DNA from: Lichenifustis flavocetrariae
GTDB taxonomy: Bacteria; Pseudomonadota; Alphaproteobacteria; Rhizobiales; Beijerinckiaceae
Reading direction: 5' to 3'
Length of the DNA: 64,000 bases
Assembly (NCBI RefSeq): GCF_026130545.1
Contig: NZ_JAMOIM010000017.1
Location: 62,001 to 126,000, forward strand
Below the pieces are notes generated by a model, which saw only the letters and a program-made list of their open reading frames with translations, did no database searches and was not told the DNA's origin. Numbering within the stretch: the first letter of the stretch is position 1; the number at the start of each line of letters is the position of its first letter. A program made the translations under genes and the position numbers. Positions 8,099-16,136 of the stretch are shown here, one piece after another.

Positions 8099-9220
8099 TC
8101 AGGCGCGCCCACGATGATCGAGGTAGATGAGACGGAGCGCCAGGCGCGCCGCGTCGCGCTCCGGATCGGCAGGATCTTCGGCGCGAGCCCGCAGGCGATC
8201 CACCGCGAGCCGGACGAAGCCGGCGGTGTCGATGGCATCGAGATCGTCGGCGGTCGGTTCATCGAGCAGGGCCGAGTCGTCGACGTCGAGATGGTGTAGA
8301 CGCGCTTCCCAAAGCCGCAGGGCCGCTTCGAGCTTGCGCCGCTCGGTCAGGCTGACGCTCCCCGACAGGCGAAGCGACACGACACAGCGTCGGGGATCAT
8401 CCCCGAGCCGTTCGAGTTCGGTGAGGGCGGCCGTGCAGGTGCCGTCGATCAGGGACAGGTCCAACGCGACCCAGCGGTAGTGGCCGACCGCGAGGGTCTC
8501 CACCTGTTCCGGTGCCCTTGTGCCGTTCGTCTCGACGAGATGGACATGGGCGGATCTGTTCGCACGGTGGCGGTCGGTCTCGGGCGTTCCGGAATAATAG
8601 GTGCGCGGCGCGATCTCGAGCGCCCCGTGCCAGTCGCCGAGCGCCAGATAGCTCAAGCCGGCGCGCGCCGCCCGGTCCTCCGGGATCTCGTTCGCGGCCT
8701 CGCTGCCGCCCGGCAGGCGGCCGGCGACCGAGCCGTGGGCCAAGCCGATCCGGCAGGCACCCTCGGGCGTCGCGGCCTCCTCGAACCAGGCGGTCTGATC
8801 CAGCACCTCGCGGCGGCGTTTCAGTGGGGCAGGCAGCACCTGGGCTCGGCCACCCCAACAATCGATCGGTGTGGGGGTGTCGGCGATGACGACATTCGGC
8901 GGCAACCCCAATGTGCGCATGCGGGTCCAGACGCTATGGGCGAGAGCGGCGTCATGGTTGCCCGGAAGGAACACCCAAGGGCCCTCGAAGCCTCGCAGCG
9001 CCTCCAGCGTCTGCACGATGGTCTTGTCCTTGACGTCGTTGCTGTCGAAGGCATCGCCCGCAACCAGAACGGCGTCGACGGCCCGCTCCCGAGCGAGTTC
9101 GGCGATGCGGCGCACCGTGCGGATGCGCTGACCGCGCAATTCGCTGCCCGCGTCGCCCGGCACCGAGCCGAACGGTTTGCCGACCTGCCAGTCGGCCGTG
9201 TGGAGAAACCGGAATGTCAT
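8099..9220 (-). CDS. Mre11/SbcD/YhaO-type metallophosphoesterase (DNA repair exonuclease)
   Basis: 373 residues from ATG 9220, which has AGAAGG a few bases upstream; a longer reading to 9304 adds an Arg-rich, poorly supported leader. Calcineurin-type metal motifs are visible: LHTADWQVGK (motif I), VAGDAFDS (motif II), LPGNHD (motif III) and later GLAHGSV and LGDWHG. In motif I the usual D-x-H reads D10-W-Q12, so one metal-ligand His is replaced by Gln. It is followed three bases later by the Rad50-like ATPase, the standard nuclease-ATPase arrangement of double-strand-break repair systems. Confidence 0.87.
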   Translation of the reverse strand: MTFRFLHTADWQVGKPFGSVPGDAGSELRGQRIRTVRRIAELARERAVDAVLVAGDAFDSNDVKDKTIVQTLEALRGFEGPWVFLPGNHDAALAHSVWTRMRTLGLPPNVVIADTPTPIDCWGGRAQVLPAPLKRRREVLDQTAWFEEAATPEGACRIGLAHGSVAGRLPGGSEAANEIPEDRAARAGLSYLALGDWHGALEIAPRTYYSGTPETDRHRANRSAHVHLVETNGTRAPEQVETLAVGHYRWVALDLSLIDGTCTAALTELERLGDDPRRCVVSLRLSGSVSLTERRKLEAALRLWEARLHHLDVDDSALLDEPTADDLDAIDTAGFVRLAVDRLRARAEDPADPERDAARLALRLIYLDHRGRA

Positions 9221-9272
9221 TCGCCTTCTTACCGAAAGCCCGACCCGCGCGCGACTGGACGCTTTGGCGCCA

Positions 9273-10706
9273 TCAAGGTGAAATCTGCTCCAGCGCAAGT
9301 CCACGGGTTCTCGGCCCGAACAGGCCGATGACCAGAACGATTATAGCCATTGCGGCCGCGATGAACAGGAATACGCCCGTGACGCCACCGCGCTGCAACA
9401 GGGTGGCGATCACGAGGCCCGCGAAGGCCGCCGACAGGCGGCTCCAGGCGTAGACGAAGCCAACCGCGCGTGCGCGGATGCGGGTCGGAAACAGCTCCGC
9501 CTGGTAGCCGTGGAACGCGAACGACATCCAGTTGATGCCGAGCGTCACGAGAATGCCCAACCCGATGAGCGGCACCACCTCGGTCTGCTGGGCGAATAGA
9601 AGGCCGAAGGCTGCGACCGCCAGCGCCGAACCGACGATCTGCCATTTGCGCTCGATTCTATCAGCGACCGCGACCCCGATCAGGGGTCCGATCGGGTTCG
9701 AGACGGCGATGATGAAGGAATATTCCAGGCTGGTCGTGACCTTGATGCCTTTCGCAATGAGCAGGCTCGGCACCCAGGCCGCAAAACCATAGAAGCCGAT
9801 CGTCTGGCACACCTGAAAGACCGACAGGAGGATGGTTCGCCCGCGATAGGGCGGCTGCCAGATCGCCCGGAAACGTTCGTCCCCCTCAGGTTCGACCACA
9901 CTTGCGGCGGGGAGCGGGAGGGGACCTCCGAGATCATGCGCGACGGCCGCCTCGAGACGGCGTGTCACCTGTTCGGCCTCAGCGATCCGTCCTTGGCGAG
10001 CGAGCCAGCGCGGTGACTCGGGGACACGGCGGCGGATGATCCAGACCGCGAGCGCACCGGCCGCGCCGATCAGCACCACCCAACGCCAACCATCAAAGCC
10101 CAGCGGCGCCGCCGGCACGAGAGCCCAGGCCAGAAAAGCCACGAGCGGCACGGCTAGGAATGACACGACCTGATTGAACGCGAAGGCGCGGCCCCGCTCC
10201 CCGCGCGGCATCAGTTCAGCCACATAGGTGTCGATGGTGACGAGCTCGACGCCGAGCCCAATGCCCGCCGCGAAGCGCCAGAGATCGACCGCCAGACCGG
10301 TCGACTGAAACGCCATGATGAAGGTGCATCCCGAGTACCAGAGCATCGACCAGGTGAAGATGGCCCGGCGTCCGAACCGGTCGGCGGCGGAGCCGAACAG
10401 CAAGGCGCCGACGAACAGCCCCGCGAAGGTCATGAACACGAAGGTTCCCGCCCCGTTGGCACCCGCGCTTCCGAGAGCCGTGAGCCAGCCGAGGCTTTCG
10501 GGTGCGAAAAGGCCCGCCCGGTTCATGCCGGGCACCACGTAGCCGGTGAAGAACAGATCGTAATATTCGAACGTTCCGCCGAGCGAGAGGATCGCCACAA
10601 GGAGCCAGACGCTGCGCGTTGCCGGCAGCCGGTCAAGGCGGGACGCGATGTGGGCGGCGGCTTCTTGGGGCTGCTGATTCGATGCGTTGGGCACGTGGCG
10701 TGCCAT
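9273..10706 (-). CDS. MFS transporter (sugar/aromatic-acid porter type)
   Basis: 477 residues with about 12 membrane helices and a long central loop (residues 255-290), the usual 6+6 architecture. The family A-motif appears as FGSAADRFGRRAIF after helix 2, and the equivalent VADRIERK follows helix 8; RFAAGIGLGVELVTIDTYVAELMPRGERG is the helix 4-5 region typical of the sugar/niacin/aromatic acid porter branch. GGGAG lies seven bases before ATG 10706. The substrate cannot be told. It follows no obvious pathway gene; the DNA-repair pair lies downstream on the same strand. Confidence 0.85.
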   Translation of the reverse strand: MARHVPNASNQQPQEAAAHIASRLDRLPATRSVWLLVAILSLGGTFEYYDLFFTGYVVPGMNRAGLFAPESLGWLTALGSAGANGAGTFVFMTFAGLFVGALLFGSAADRFGRRAIFTWSMLWYSGCTFIMAFQSTGLAVDLWRFAAGIGLGVELVTIDTYVAELMPRGERGRAFAFNQVVSFLAVPLVAFLAWALVPAAPLGFDGWRWVVLIGAAGALAVWIIRRRVPESPRWLARQGRIAEAEQVTRRLEAAVAHDLGGPLPLPAASVVEPEGDERFRAIWQPPYRGRTILLSVFQVCQTIGFYGFAAWVPSLLIAKGIKVTTSLEYSFIIAVSNPIGPLIGVAVADRIERKWQIVGSALAVAAFGLLFAQQTEVVPLIGLGILVTLGINWMSFAFHGYQAELFPTRIRARAVGFVYAWSRLSAAFAGLVIATLLQRGGVTGVFLFIAAAMAIIVLVIGLFGPRTRGLALEQISP

Positions 10707-10808
10707 GAAATTCTCCCGCGCGGTTCGAGCGAGGGCTTACCAAGCCGCACGCGTCACGTCACATCAAGGATGGTCTAGAATGGGCGATCCTACACAGAGA
10801 CAGGTGCG

Positions 10809-11612
10809 ATGATGCTTTCCGACGACGAAATCGAACGCTATGCGCGCCATCTGGTGCTGCGTGAGGTGGGCGGACCGGGACAGCAGAAGTTGAAGGGCGC
10901 CCGGGTGCTGGTGATCGGCGCCGGAGGTCTCGGCGCTCCCCTGCTGCTCTATCTCGCGGCGGCGGGTGTCGGCTCCATCGGCGTGATCGACGACGATCGC
11001 GTTTCACTTTCCAACCTGCAGCGTCAGGTGATTTTCGAGACGCCCGATCTCGGGGCCGGCAAGGCCGAGGTGGCGGCGGCGCGGCTGAAACGCCTGAACC
11101 CGCACCTGGTCGTACGCGTGCACGATATGCGGCTCACCGGCGAGAACGCGCCCGGCGTGCTGGCCGACTACGATGTCGTGGCGGATGGGTCCGATAATTT
11201 CGTGACCCGGTATGCGGTGGCGGACGCCTGCTTTCATGCGCGAAAGCCGCTCGTGACGGGTGCGGTCGGCACATTCGACGGCACGATCACGACGCTGCGG
11301 CCTTTCGAGGCGGCGGCCGATGGCAATCCCAACCCGACCTATCGGTGTCTGTTTCCCGAGGCCCCGCCGCCCGGCACGGTTCCGACCTGCGCCGAGGCCG
11401 GTGTCCTCGGTGCGTTGACCGGAACGATCGGCTCGCTGATGGCGCTCGAAGTGATTCGGGAGATCGTCGGCTTCGGCGAGGGTCTCGTCGGCCGGCTGCT
11501 GCTGATCGATGCGCGTGCGATGCGGTTCGAGACGCTGCGCTATGGCTGGGACCCCGACAATCCCCTCAATGGCCGGCATACGGCGTTCGGCGAGACGGCG
11601 GCAGGTTCGTAA
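10809..11612 (+). CDS. HesA/MoeB/ThiF family adenylyltransferase
   Basis: 267 residues. The nucleotide-binding loop GAGGLGAP is at residues 37-44, followed by the D-x-V..SNLQRQ motif (residues 63-73), ADGSDNF near 125-131 and the catalytic Cys C194 in VPTCAEAGVLG. The enzyme activates the C-terminus of a ubiquitin-like sulfur carrier (MoaD or ThiS) by adenylation. E. coli MoeB has two CXXC zinc pairs; here only one Cys of the first pair survives (C180, its partner is T177) and the second pair is absent. No rhodanese domain is present. Two ATG codons (10809, 10812) are possible starts. Choice between MoeB and ThiF is open. Confidence 0.85.
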   Translation: MMLSDDEIERYARHLVLREVGGPGQQKLKGARVLVIGAGGLGAPLLLYLAAAGVGSIGVIDDDRVSLSNLQRQVIFETPDLGAGKAEVAAARLKRLNPHLVVRVHDMRLTGENAPGVLADYDVVADGSDNFVTRYAVADACFHARKPLVTGAVGTFDGTITTLRPFEAAADGNPNPTYRCLFPEAPPPGTVPTCAEAGVLGALTGTIGSLMALEVIREIVGFGEGLVGRLLLIDARAMRFETLRYGWDPDNPLNGRHTAFGETAAGS

Positions 11613-11722
11613 CACGCCGGCCTCCCCCCTCGGGCAAAGCACTGGTTCTCTTCCGGTCGCAGACGTGAGATCGTCTACCATAGGCCTGCACCGGCGTCGG
11701 CCCCGTGACTTTGAGGATGACT

Positions 11723-12103
11723 ATGTTCGATCTCGCCATGCCGCATATCCGCGTCATTGCGATGCCGGCTGACACCAATCCGGCCGGTGATATCTTCGGT
11801 GGCTGGCTCATGGCCCAGATGGACCTCGCGGCCGGAAATGCGGCGGCCCGCCGGGCGCGCGGGCGTTGCGCCACCGTGGCGGTGGACAGCATGGTGTTCC
11901 ATTGCCCGGTTCTGGTCGGCGACGAGGTCAGTTTCTATGCAGAGATCGTCAAGGTGGGCCGCACCTCGATGAAGATCAGGGTCGAAGCCTGGCGTCGCAG
12001 CCGCGAATCGGATGACACCAACAAGGTGACCGAGGCGATTTTCAGCTTCGTGGCCATCGACGCCGAGAGGCGACCGCGGGCGGTGCCGGTGGACGACGCC
12101 TGA
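11723..12103 (+). CDS. Acyl-CoA thioesterase, hotdog fold (YciA-like)
   Basis: 126 residues from ATG 11723; GAGG at 11713-11716 is correctly spaced for it, while a GTG at 11705 and ATG at 11717 are less well placed. The family motif NPAGDIFGGWLMAQMD is at residues 15-30, containing the Asp and Gly-Gly-Trp of YciA/BACH-type thioesterases, and MVFHCPVLVGDEVSFYAEI follows at 58-76. It hydrolyses acyl-CoA in the cytoplasm, probably as a hexamer. The short intergenic region to nagA (convergent, 7 bases) has no hairpin. Confidence 0.88.
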   Translation: MFDLAMPHIRVIAMPADTNPAGDIFGGWLMAQMDLAAGNAAARRARGRCATVAVDSMVFHCPVLVGDEVSFYAEIVKVGRTSMKIRVEAWRRSRESDDTNKVTEAIFSFVAIDAERRPRAVPVDDA

Positions 12104-12110
12104 CCGACCC

Positions 12111-13250
12111 TCAGGGCCGCCCGCCGATCCAAGTGCGCCGCACCGTCAAGGCGTCGTCAAGCAGAACCAGATCGGCCTGGAACCCCGGCGCGACGCGGCC
12201 ACGCGTGCGATCGAGCCGCAGGAATTCCGCCGGGTAGAGCGAGGCCATGCGGAGCGCCTCGGCCAGCGGCACTGCGAGGTCGCTGACGGCAAAGCGCAAG
12301 GCTTGATCCATCGTCAGATCCGCCCCCGCAAGGGTTCCGTCATCGAGCAGCAGCTTGCCGTCCCGACGGATGACGCGGCGCCCGTTCAAATAGAAAACGT
12401 CGCCCGGCACCCCGGCCGGCGGCATGGCGTCGCTGATCAGAAACAACCGGCCCGGCCCCTGCTTTCCTCTGAGCGCGATGCGCAGAGCCGCCGGATCGAC
12501 GTGGTGACCGTCCGCGATGATACCGGCCCAAAGCCCACCGTGGTCGAGGGCAGCGCCAACCACGCCCGGGCCACGATGGCCAAGCTGCGACATGGCATTG
12601 AAGAGATGCGTGATGCCCCGCGCCCCGGCATCGGCGGCCGCGGCCGCGGTCTCGTAGCTCGCATCGCTGTGGCCGAGGCTGACGATCACGCCGCCGTCGG
12701 CGAGCCGCCGGATCTGACGCGGCGTCGCGTTTTCGGCCGCGACGGTCAATAGGACGGTCTCAATCCCGCACTCCAGGATCGTATCGACATCGTCCTCCGT
12801 CATCGGCACGATCAGTGCTGGGTCATGAGCGCCTTTCCGAGCCTTGGACAGAAAGGGACCTTCGAGGTGGATGCCGAGAATCCCCGGAATGTCGGCCGCG
12901 AGCGATGCACGGATCGCCGCCACGGCCTCTGCACGCGGCTCCGGCAGGTCCGTGATGAACGTCGGCAGCAAGCCGGTCGAGCCATAGGGCCGATGCGCCT
13001 CTGCAATCGCCGACGCCCCCGCAACGGTCCGGGTCTCGTTGAACAGCAAGCCGCCGCCGCCATTCACCTGGGCGTCGAGAAAACCGGGCGCGAGAAGGCC
13101 GCCATCGAGCTGCTCCAGCGGCATGTCGGACGGCAGGGTCGTGGCCGGGATCACATCGGCAATGCGCGTGCCGTCGAGCAGGACCGCGTGCCCATCAAGG
13201 AAGCGTTCGCCAGTGAAGACCCGTGCGCCGCACAGGGCGTGGAGTGACAT
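12111..13250 (-). CDS. nagA: N-acetylglucosamine-6-phosphate deacetylase
   Basis: 379 residues, the usual length. It removes acetate from GlcNAc-6-P. Metal and catalytic residues are all present: E130 in HLEGPF, H194 in GHSDA, H215 in THLFNAM and the catalytic D274 in SDAMPPAG, plus the DGHHVDP loop. It is the last gene of the leftward operon nagK-like / gntR / SIS / nagA; its start and the SIS stop overlap as TGATG, implying coupled translation. It supplies glucosamine-6-P to the SIS-domain enzyme encoded just upstream. Confidence 0.95.
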   Translation of the reverse strand: MSLHALCGARVFTGERFLDGHAVLLDGTRIADVIPATTLPSDMPLEQLDGGLLAPGFLDAQVNGGGGLLFNETRTVAGASAIAEAHRPYGSTGLLPTFITDLPEPRAEAVAAIRASLAADIPGILGIHLEGPFLSKARKGAHDPALIVPMTEDDVDTILECGIETVLLTVAAENATPRQIRRLADGGVIVSLGHSDASYETAAAAADAGARGITHLFNAMSQLGHRGPGVVGAALDHGGLWAGIIADGHHVDPAALRIALRGKQGPGRLFLISDAMPPAGVPGDVFYLNGRRVIRRDGKLLLDDGTLAGADLTMDQALRFAVSDLAVPLAEALRMASLYPAEFLRLDRTRGRVAPGFQADLVLLDDALTVRRTWIGGRP

Positions 13251-14287
13251 CAGATCGTTTCCGTCACCTTGCGGAGGAGGCTCGGGCGATCGGGCTCGAA
13301 GCCACGGGCCAGGGAGGTCTTTTCGGCCAGCGCGTAGAACGACAGCAACATCGCCAGCGGGTCGAGCGCCGTATGGCCGGTCGCGGCGGCGCGGAGGTGC
13401 TCACCTGTCGTGGCGGCACCGGTCGAAATTTCAAACACGCGGGCCTTGGCGGCGCGCAGGCGTTCGATGCTGCCGCGCATGGCCTCGCGCGAGGCGTCGG
13501 CCTGGCTGAAGGCAAGGACCGGGAAGCCGGCATTCAGCAATTGCAAAGGGCCATGCATGACCTCGGCGCTCGAGAAGGCCTCGGCGTGGAGCACGGCAGT
13601 CTCCTTGAGCTTCAGGGCTGCTTCGGCCGCGACCGGCAGAGCAGGGCCGCGGCCGACCACATAGGCCGAAGTCGCCGACACGAGCACCGGAAGGGCCGCA
13701 TCCCAATCGTTCCGCAAGGTCTCGGCGAGCGTCTGCGGCAAGGCCGCGATGGCGTCGCGTAAGGCGGCATCGTCGCCCCATCCGGCCACCAGCGCCGCCA
13801 GCGCGATCGCCGAGGCGAGGCAGCTTTTGGTTGCTGCGACGCTTCGTTCGGGGCCGGCGTGCAGGGGGATCACCGCATCGGCCGTCTTGGCGAGAGGCGA
13901 GTCCTCCTGATTGACGACCGCGATCGAAAAGGCGCCGGCCTCTTGAGCCGCGGCCTGAAGCGCCACGATATCCGGGCTCTGCCCCGATTGGGAGACGGAG
14001 ACCACGACGGCGTTCTTCAATTTCAGGGGTGCGCGGTAGAGCGAGGCGACCGAGGGACCGATGGAGGCGACCGGCACCCCGAGCAGGATTTCGCTCAAAT
14101 ATTTGAAATAGGCGGCCGCATTGTCCGAGGAGCCTCGGGCGCAGGTGACGATGACGCTGGGCTCACGCGCCCGGATCGTCGCGCCAAGTCGTGCGATGGC
14201 GGCGCCTTCGCGGTCGAGCAGCCGCGCCACCGCACTCGGGGTTTCACGGATCTCGTCCGCCATGTGGGTTGCGGTTTGCTCCGCCAT
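13250..14287 (-). CDS. SIS-domain aminosugar-phosphate deaminase/isomerase (GlmS C-domain/NagB-II/AgaS type)
   Basis: 345 residues with two tandem SIS domains: ARGSSDNAAAYFKYL (from residue 50), SQSGQSPD near 100 and ATKSCLASA near 150, then a second half with VGRGPALPVAAEAALKLKE. This is the sugar-isomerase half of glucosamine-6-P synthase without the glutaminase domain. Between nagA and an amino-sugar kinase, the expected role is conversion of glucosamine-6-P to fructose-6-P and ammonia (NagB-II function); galactosamine-type substrates cannot be excluded. It overlaps both neighbours by one base (TGATG). Confidence 0.85.
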   Translation of the reverse strand: MAEQTATHMADEIRETPSAVARLLDREGAAIARLGATIRAREPSVIVTCARGSSDNAAAYFKYLSEILLGVPVASIGPSVASLYRAPLKLKNAVVVSVSQSGQSPDIVALQAAAQEAGAFSIAVVNQEDSPLAKTADAVIPLHAGPERSVAATKSCLASAIALAALVAGWGDDAALRDAIAALPQTLAETLRNDWDAALPVLVSATSAYVVGRGPALPVAAEAALKLKETAVLHAEAFSSAEVMHGPLQLLNAGFPVLAFSQADASREAMRGSIERLRAAKARVFEISTGAATTGEHLRAAATGHTALDPLAMLLSFYALAEKTSLARGFEPDRPSLLRKVTETI

Positions 14288-15048
14288 CAGTCCTGTCCCA
14301 GGTTGAGTTCGGCGACGAAATCGTAGGTGTCGCCACGGTAGAAACTGCGGGTGAATTCCACCGGTTGGTTCGTGGCGAGGTAGGAAACGCGCTCAATCGA
14401 CAAGACGGCACTGCCCGCAGGCACGTCGAGAAGAGCCGCATCGCTGCCCGTGAGATTGGCGGCGGACAGGCGCTGCAGCGCGCGGACGGGCTTGAAGCCT
14501 GCCGCTTCCAAAACGGCGTAGAGAGACGTGCGCACCGCCTCGGGATCACCGAGATATTTGTGCGGAATGGTGGCCAACTCGATCGCCATCGGCACACCCC
14601 CCGCGAAGCGTAGCCGGCGCAGGCGGCAGACCTTATCCTGCGGCGACAAGGCGAGGTGGATCGATTCCTTGGTTGAGCACAACGACACTTCCCTTTGCAG
14701 CCAACGCGACGTCGTCTCAAGGCCGCGCAGGCGCATGTCCTCGCTGAAGGAAGTCAGCCGGGACAAGGGCTGCTCAACCATCGGCGGCTTGCGGGCCACG
14801 AAGGTGCCCGATCCCTGCCGCTGTTCCAGCAAGCCGGCGCTGACGAGGCCCGACAAGGCTTTGCGGACCGTCACGCGCGACACGCTCATGGCCTGGGCGA
14901 TGTCCCGCTCGCCCGGAAGAGCATCGGAGGGGCGCAGGTCTCCAGCCTCGATCGCGTTGCGGATCCGCTCCTGCAGGCGCAGGTAGAGGGGCGTCGAACT
15001 GCCTTCCGCCAGGCCGTCCGGCGAGAACACGGTCTCGTCGAGGCTCAT
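14287..15048 (-). CDS. GntR family (HutC/UTRA type) regulator of the amino-sugar locus
   Basis: 253 residues. The winged helix-turn-helix occupies about residues 20-85 (PLYLRLQERIRNAIEAG, PGERDIAQAMSVSRVTVRKAL, QGSGTFV), and the C-terminal 160 residues have the UTRA ligand-binding pattern (RLTSFSEDMRLRG, RRLRFAGGVPMAIE, NQPVEFTRSFYRGD). GGAG six bases before ATG 15048 sets the start, which overlaps the kinase stop as ATGA. Regulators of this type bind amino-sugar phosphates. The perfect palindrome at 15929-15939 in the divergent region is the likely operator. Confidence 0.9.
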   Translation of the reverse strand: MSLDETVFSPDGLAEGSSTPLYLRLQERIRNAIEAGDLRPSDALPGERDIAQAMSVSRVTVRKALSGLVSAGLLEQRQGSGTFVARKPPMVEQPLSRLTSFSEDMRLRGLETTSRWLQREVSLCSTKESIHLALSPQDKVCRLRRLRFAGGVPMAIELATIPHKYLGDPEAVRTSLYAVLEAAGFKPVRALQRLSAANLTGSDAALLDVPAGSAVLSIERVSYLATNQPVEFTRSFYRGDTYDFVAELNLGQD

Positions 15049-15905
15049 GAAGGCGCTCCATCGCGTGCGATGCGGAGCGCGCCATCCAACGCGTCGCCAG
15101 CGGCAGCGACGAGGCAAGCGGCGGATCGCGGCGCCAGCCAAGGCCGATAGAGATCCGCGAGGCCGCCCATGAGCACGATGCGGGTGCCACCGAGTGCCAT
15201 GAGTCGCTCGATCATGAGATCGACCTCGGCCGCGGCCGATTGCACGATCGGGAAGGCGACCGGATCACCCGCGGTCGCGCCAGCGAATAGATCCGGCGCA
15301 TGCGTTGCGTAGTCACGCGGCGTTGCCGATCGCGCCCAGAGCACCGCCGCAGCGGGATCGCCACCCAGGCGCGCCATGATCCGATCCGTCAAAGCCGTGC
15401 GAAGGGCGAGGCCGTCGCAGGCCGCGACGGCGGCACGCACGAGGCTGCGGCCGAGGAGCGCGCCCGACCCGCCATCGCCGATGGCAAAACCCCATCCGCC
15501 GAGGGCGGTCGCACGCCCATTGGCGATGACCAGACCTTGCGAGCCCGTGCCGAGGATCAGGATGCCACCGTCGTGGCCGGCATGGGCACCGAGGCACGCC
15601 GCGACGGCATCGGACGCAACCGCAACGCTGGCAAAGGGAAAGCGGTGGGCCGCGAGGGCCGCCGCGAGGCTCGGCACATTGGCGCCCGCGAGACCCAGGC
15701 CCACCTTCGTCGTCGCAAAGTGCCCCGTGTCGAGACCGGCCGCCTTGAAGGCGCTCTCGCTCGCTGAGAGGATTGCGGCGGCCGACACCTCGATGCCTAG
15801 CAGGATATTGGCCGAACCTGCGCGACCTTCACCGAGCAGGCGATCGTTGTCGTCGACCAGGCGCGCGCGACAGGTCGTGCCTCCCCCGTCGATCCCAAGA
15901 AACAT
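15045..15905 (-). CDS. BadF/BadG/BcrA/BcrD-type amino-sugar kinase (GlcNAc and possibly MurNAc)
   Basis: 286 residues from ATG 15905, with GGTGGAG five bases upstream. The N-terminal phosphate loop DGGGTT (residues 6-11) and ILGTGSQGLV plus AIGDGGSGALLGR are the ASKHA-fold motifs of the BadF branch that includes eukaryotic NAGK and clostridial MurK. The substrate is inferred from neighbours: nagA and an SIS enzyme downstream, murQ divergent. If it phosphorylates MurNAc as MurK does, the locus is self-sufficient for MurNAc use. A longer upstream reading (to 16064) would cross the promoter region and is unlikely. Confidence 0.85.
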   Translation of the reverse strand: MFLGIDGGGTTCRARLVDDNDRLLGEGRAGSANILLGIEVSAAAILSASESAFKAAGLDTGHFATTKVGLGLAGANVPSLAAALAAHRFPFASVAVASDAVAACLGAHAGHDGGILILGTGSQGLVIANGRATALGGWGFAIGDGGSGALLGRSLVRAAVAACDGLALRTALTDRIMARLGGDPAAAVLWARSATPRDYATHAPDLFAGATAGDPVAFPIVQSAAAEVDLMIERLMALGGTRIVLMGGLADLYRPWLAPRSAACLVAAAGDALDGALRIARDGAPS

Positions 15906-15928
15906 CACACTCCACCCTCGTTCTAAGA

Positions 15929-15939
15929 GGTATGATACC
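15929..15939. promoter_or_regulatory. Palindromic operator candidate for the GntR regulator
   Basis: GGTATGATACC is a perfect 5-bp inverted repeat around one base, 24 bases upstream of the kinase start, and contains the GT..TA.AC-like core of HutC-subfamily operators. It lies in the divergent region controlled, by context, by the product of 14287-15048. Confidence 0.6.
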
Positions 15940-16075
15940 AAAGAGGGCAGCAAGCGAAAGCCCTGATTTGTAGATTCGAAGAGCTGAACGTGCGTCGACG
16001 CCGACTTCATGGCGCAGTGACGCCGTAAACGGCAGATATGCCTCCGTTTGCGGCGCCTTTGCACAACGAAGTGGA

Positions 16076-16104
16076 TTGACGAGAGGTATCTTATTGGTAT
16101 TTGA
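16076..16104 (+). promoter_or_regulatory. Candidate murQ promoter with GGTAT direct repeats in the spacer
   Basis: TTGACG at 16076-16081 and ATTTGA at 16099-16104 are separated by 17 bases. Two copies of GGTAT (16085-16089 and 16096-16100) lie 11 bp apart inside the spacer and -10 region. The same half-site makes up the palindrome at 15929-15939, so a repressor could cover this promoter. The -10 is poor, so confidence is moderate. Confidence 0.45.
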
Positions 16105-16136
16105 ATTGTGAAGAAAGTCTAACCGGCATTCAGTGG

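Noticed and set aside
6509-8299. 596-codon plus-strand frame opposite the Rad50-like ATPase
   Set aside because: It crosses two real genes on the other strand and has the composition of a reverse-strand shadow.
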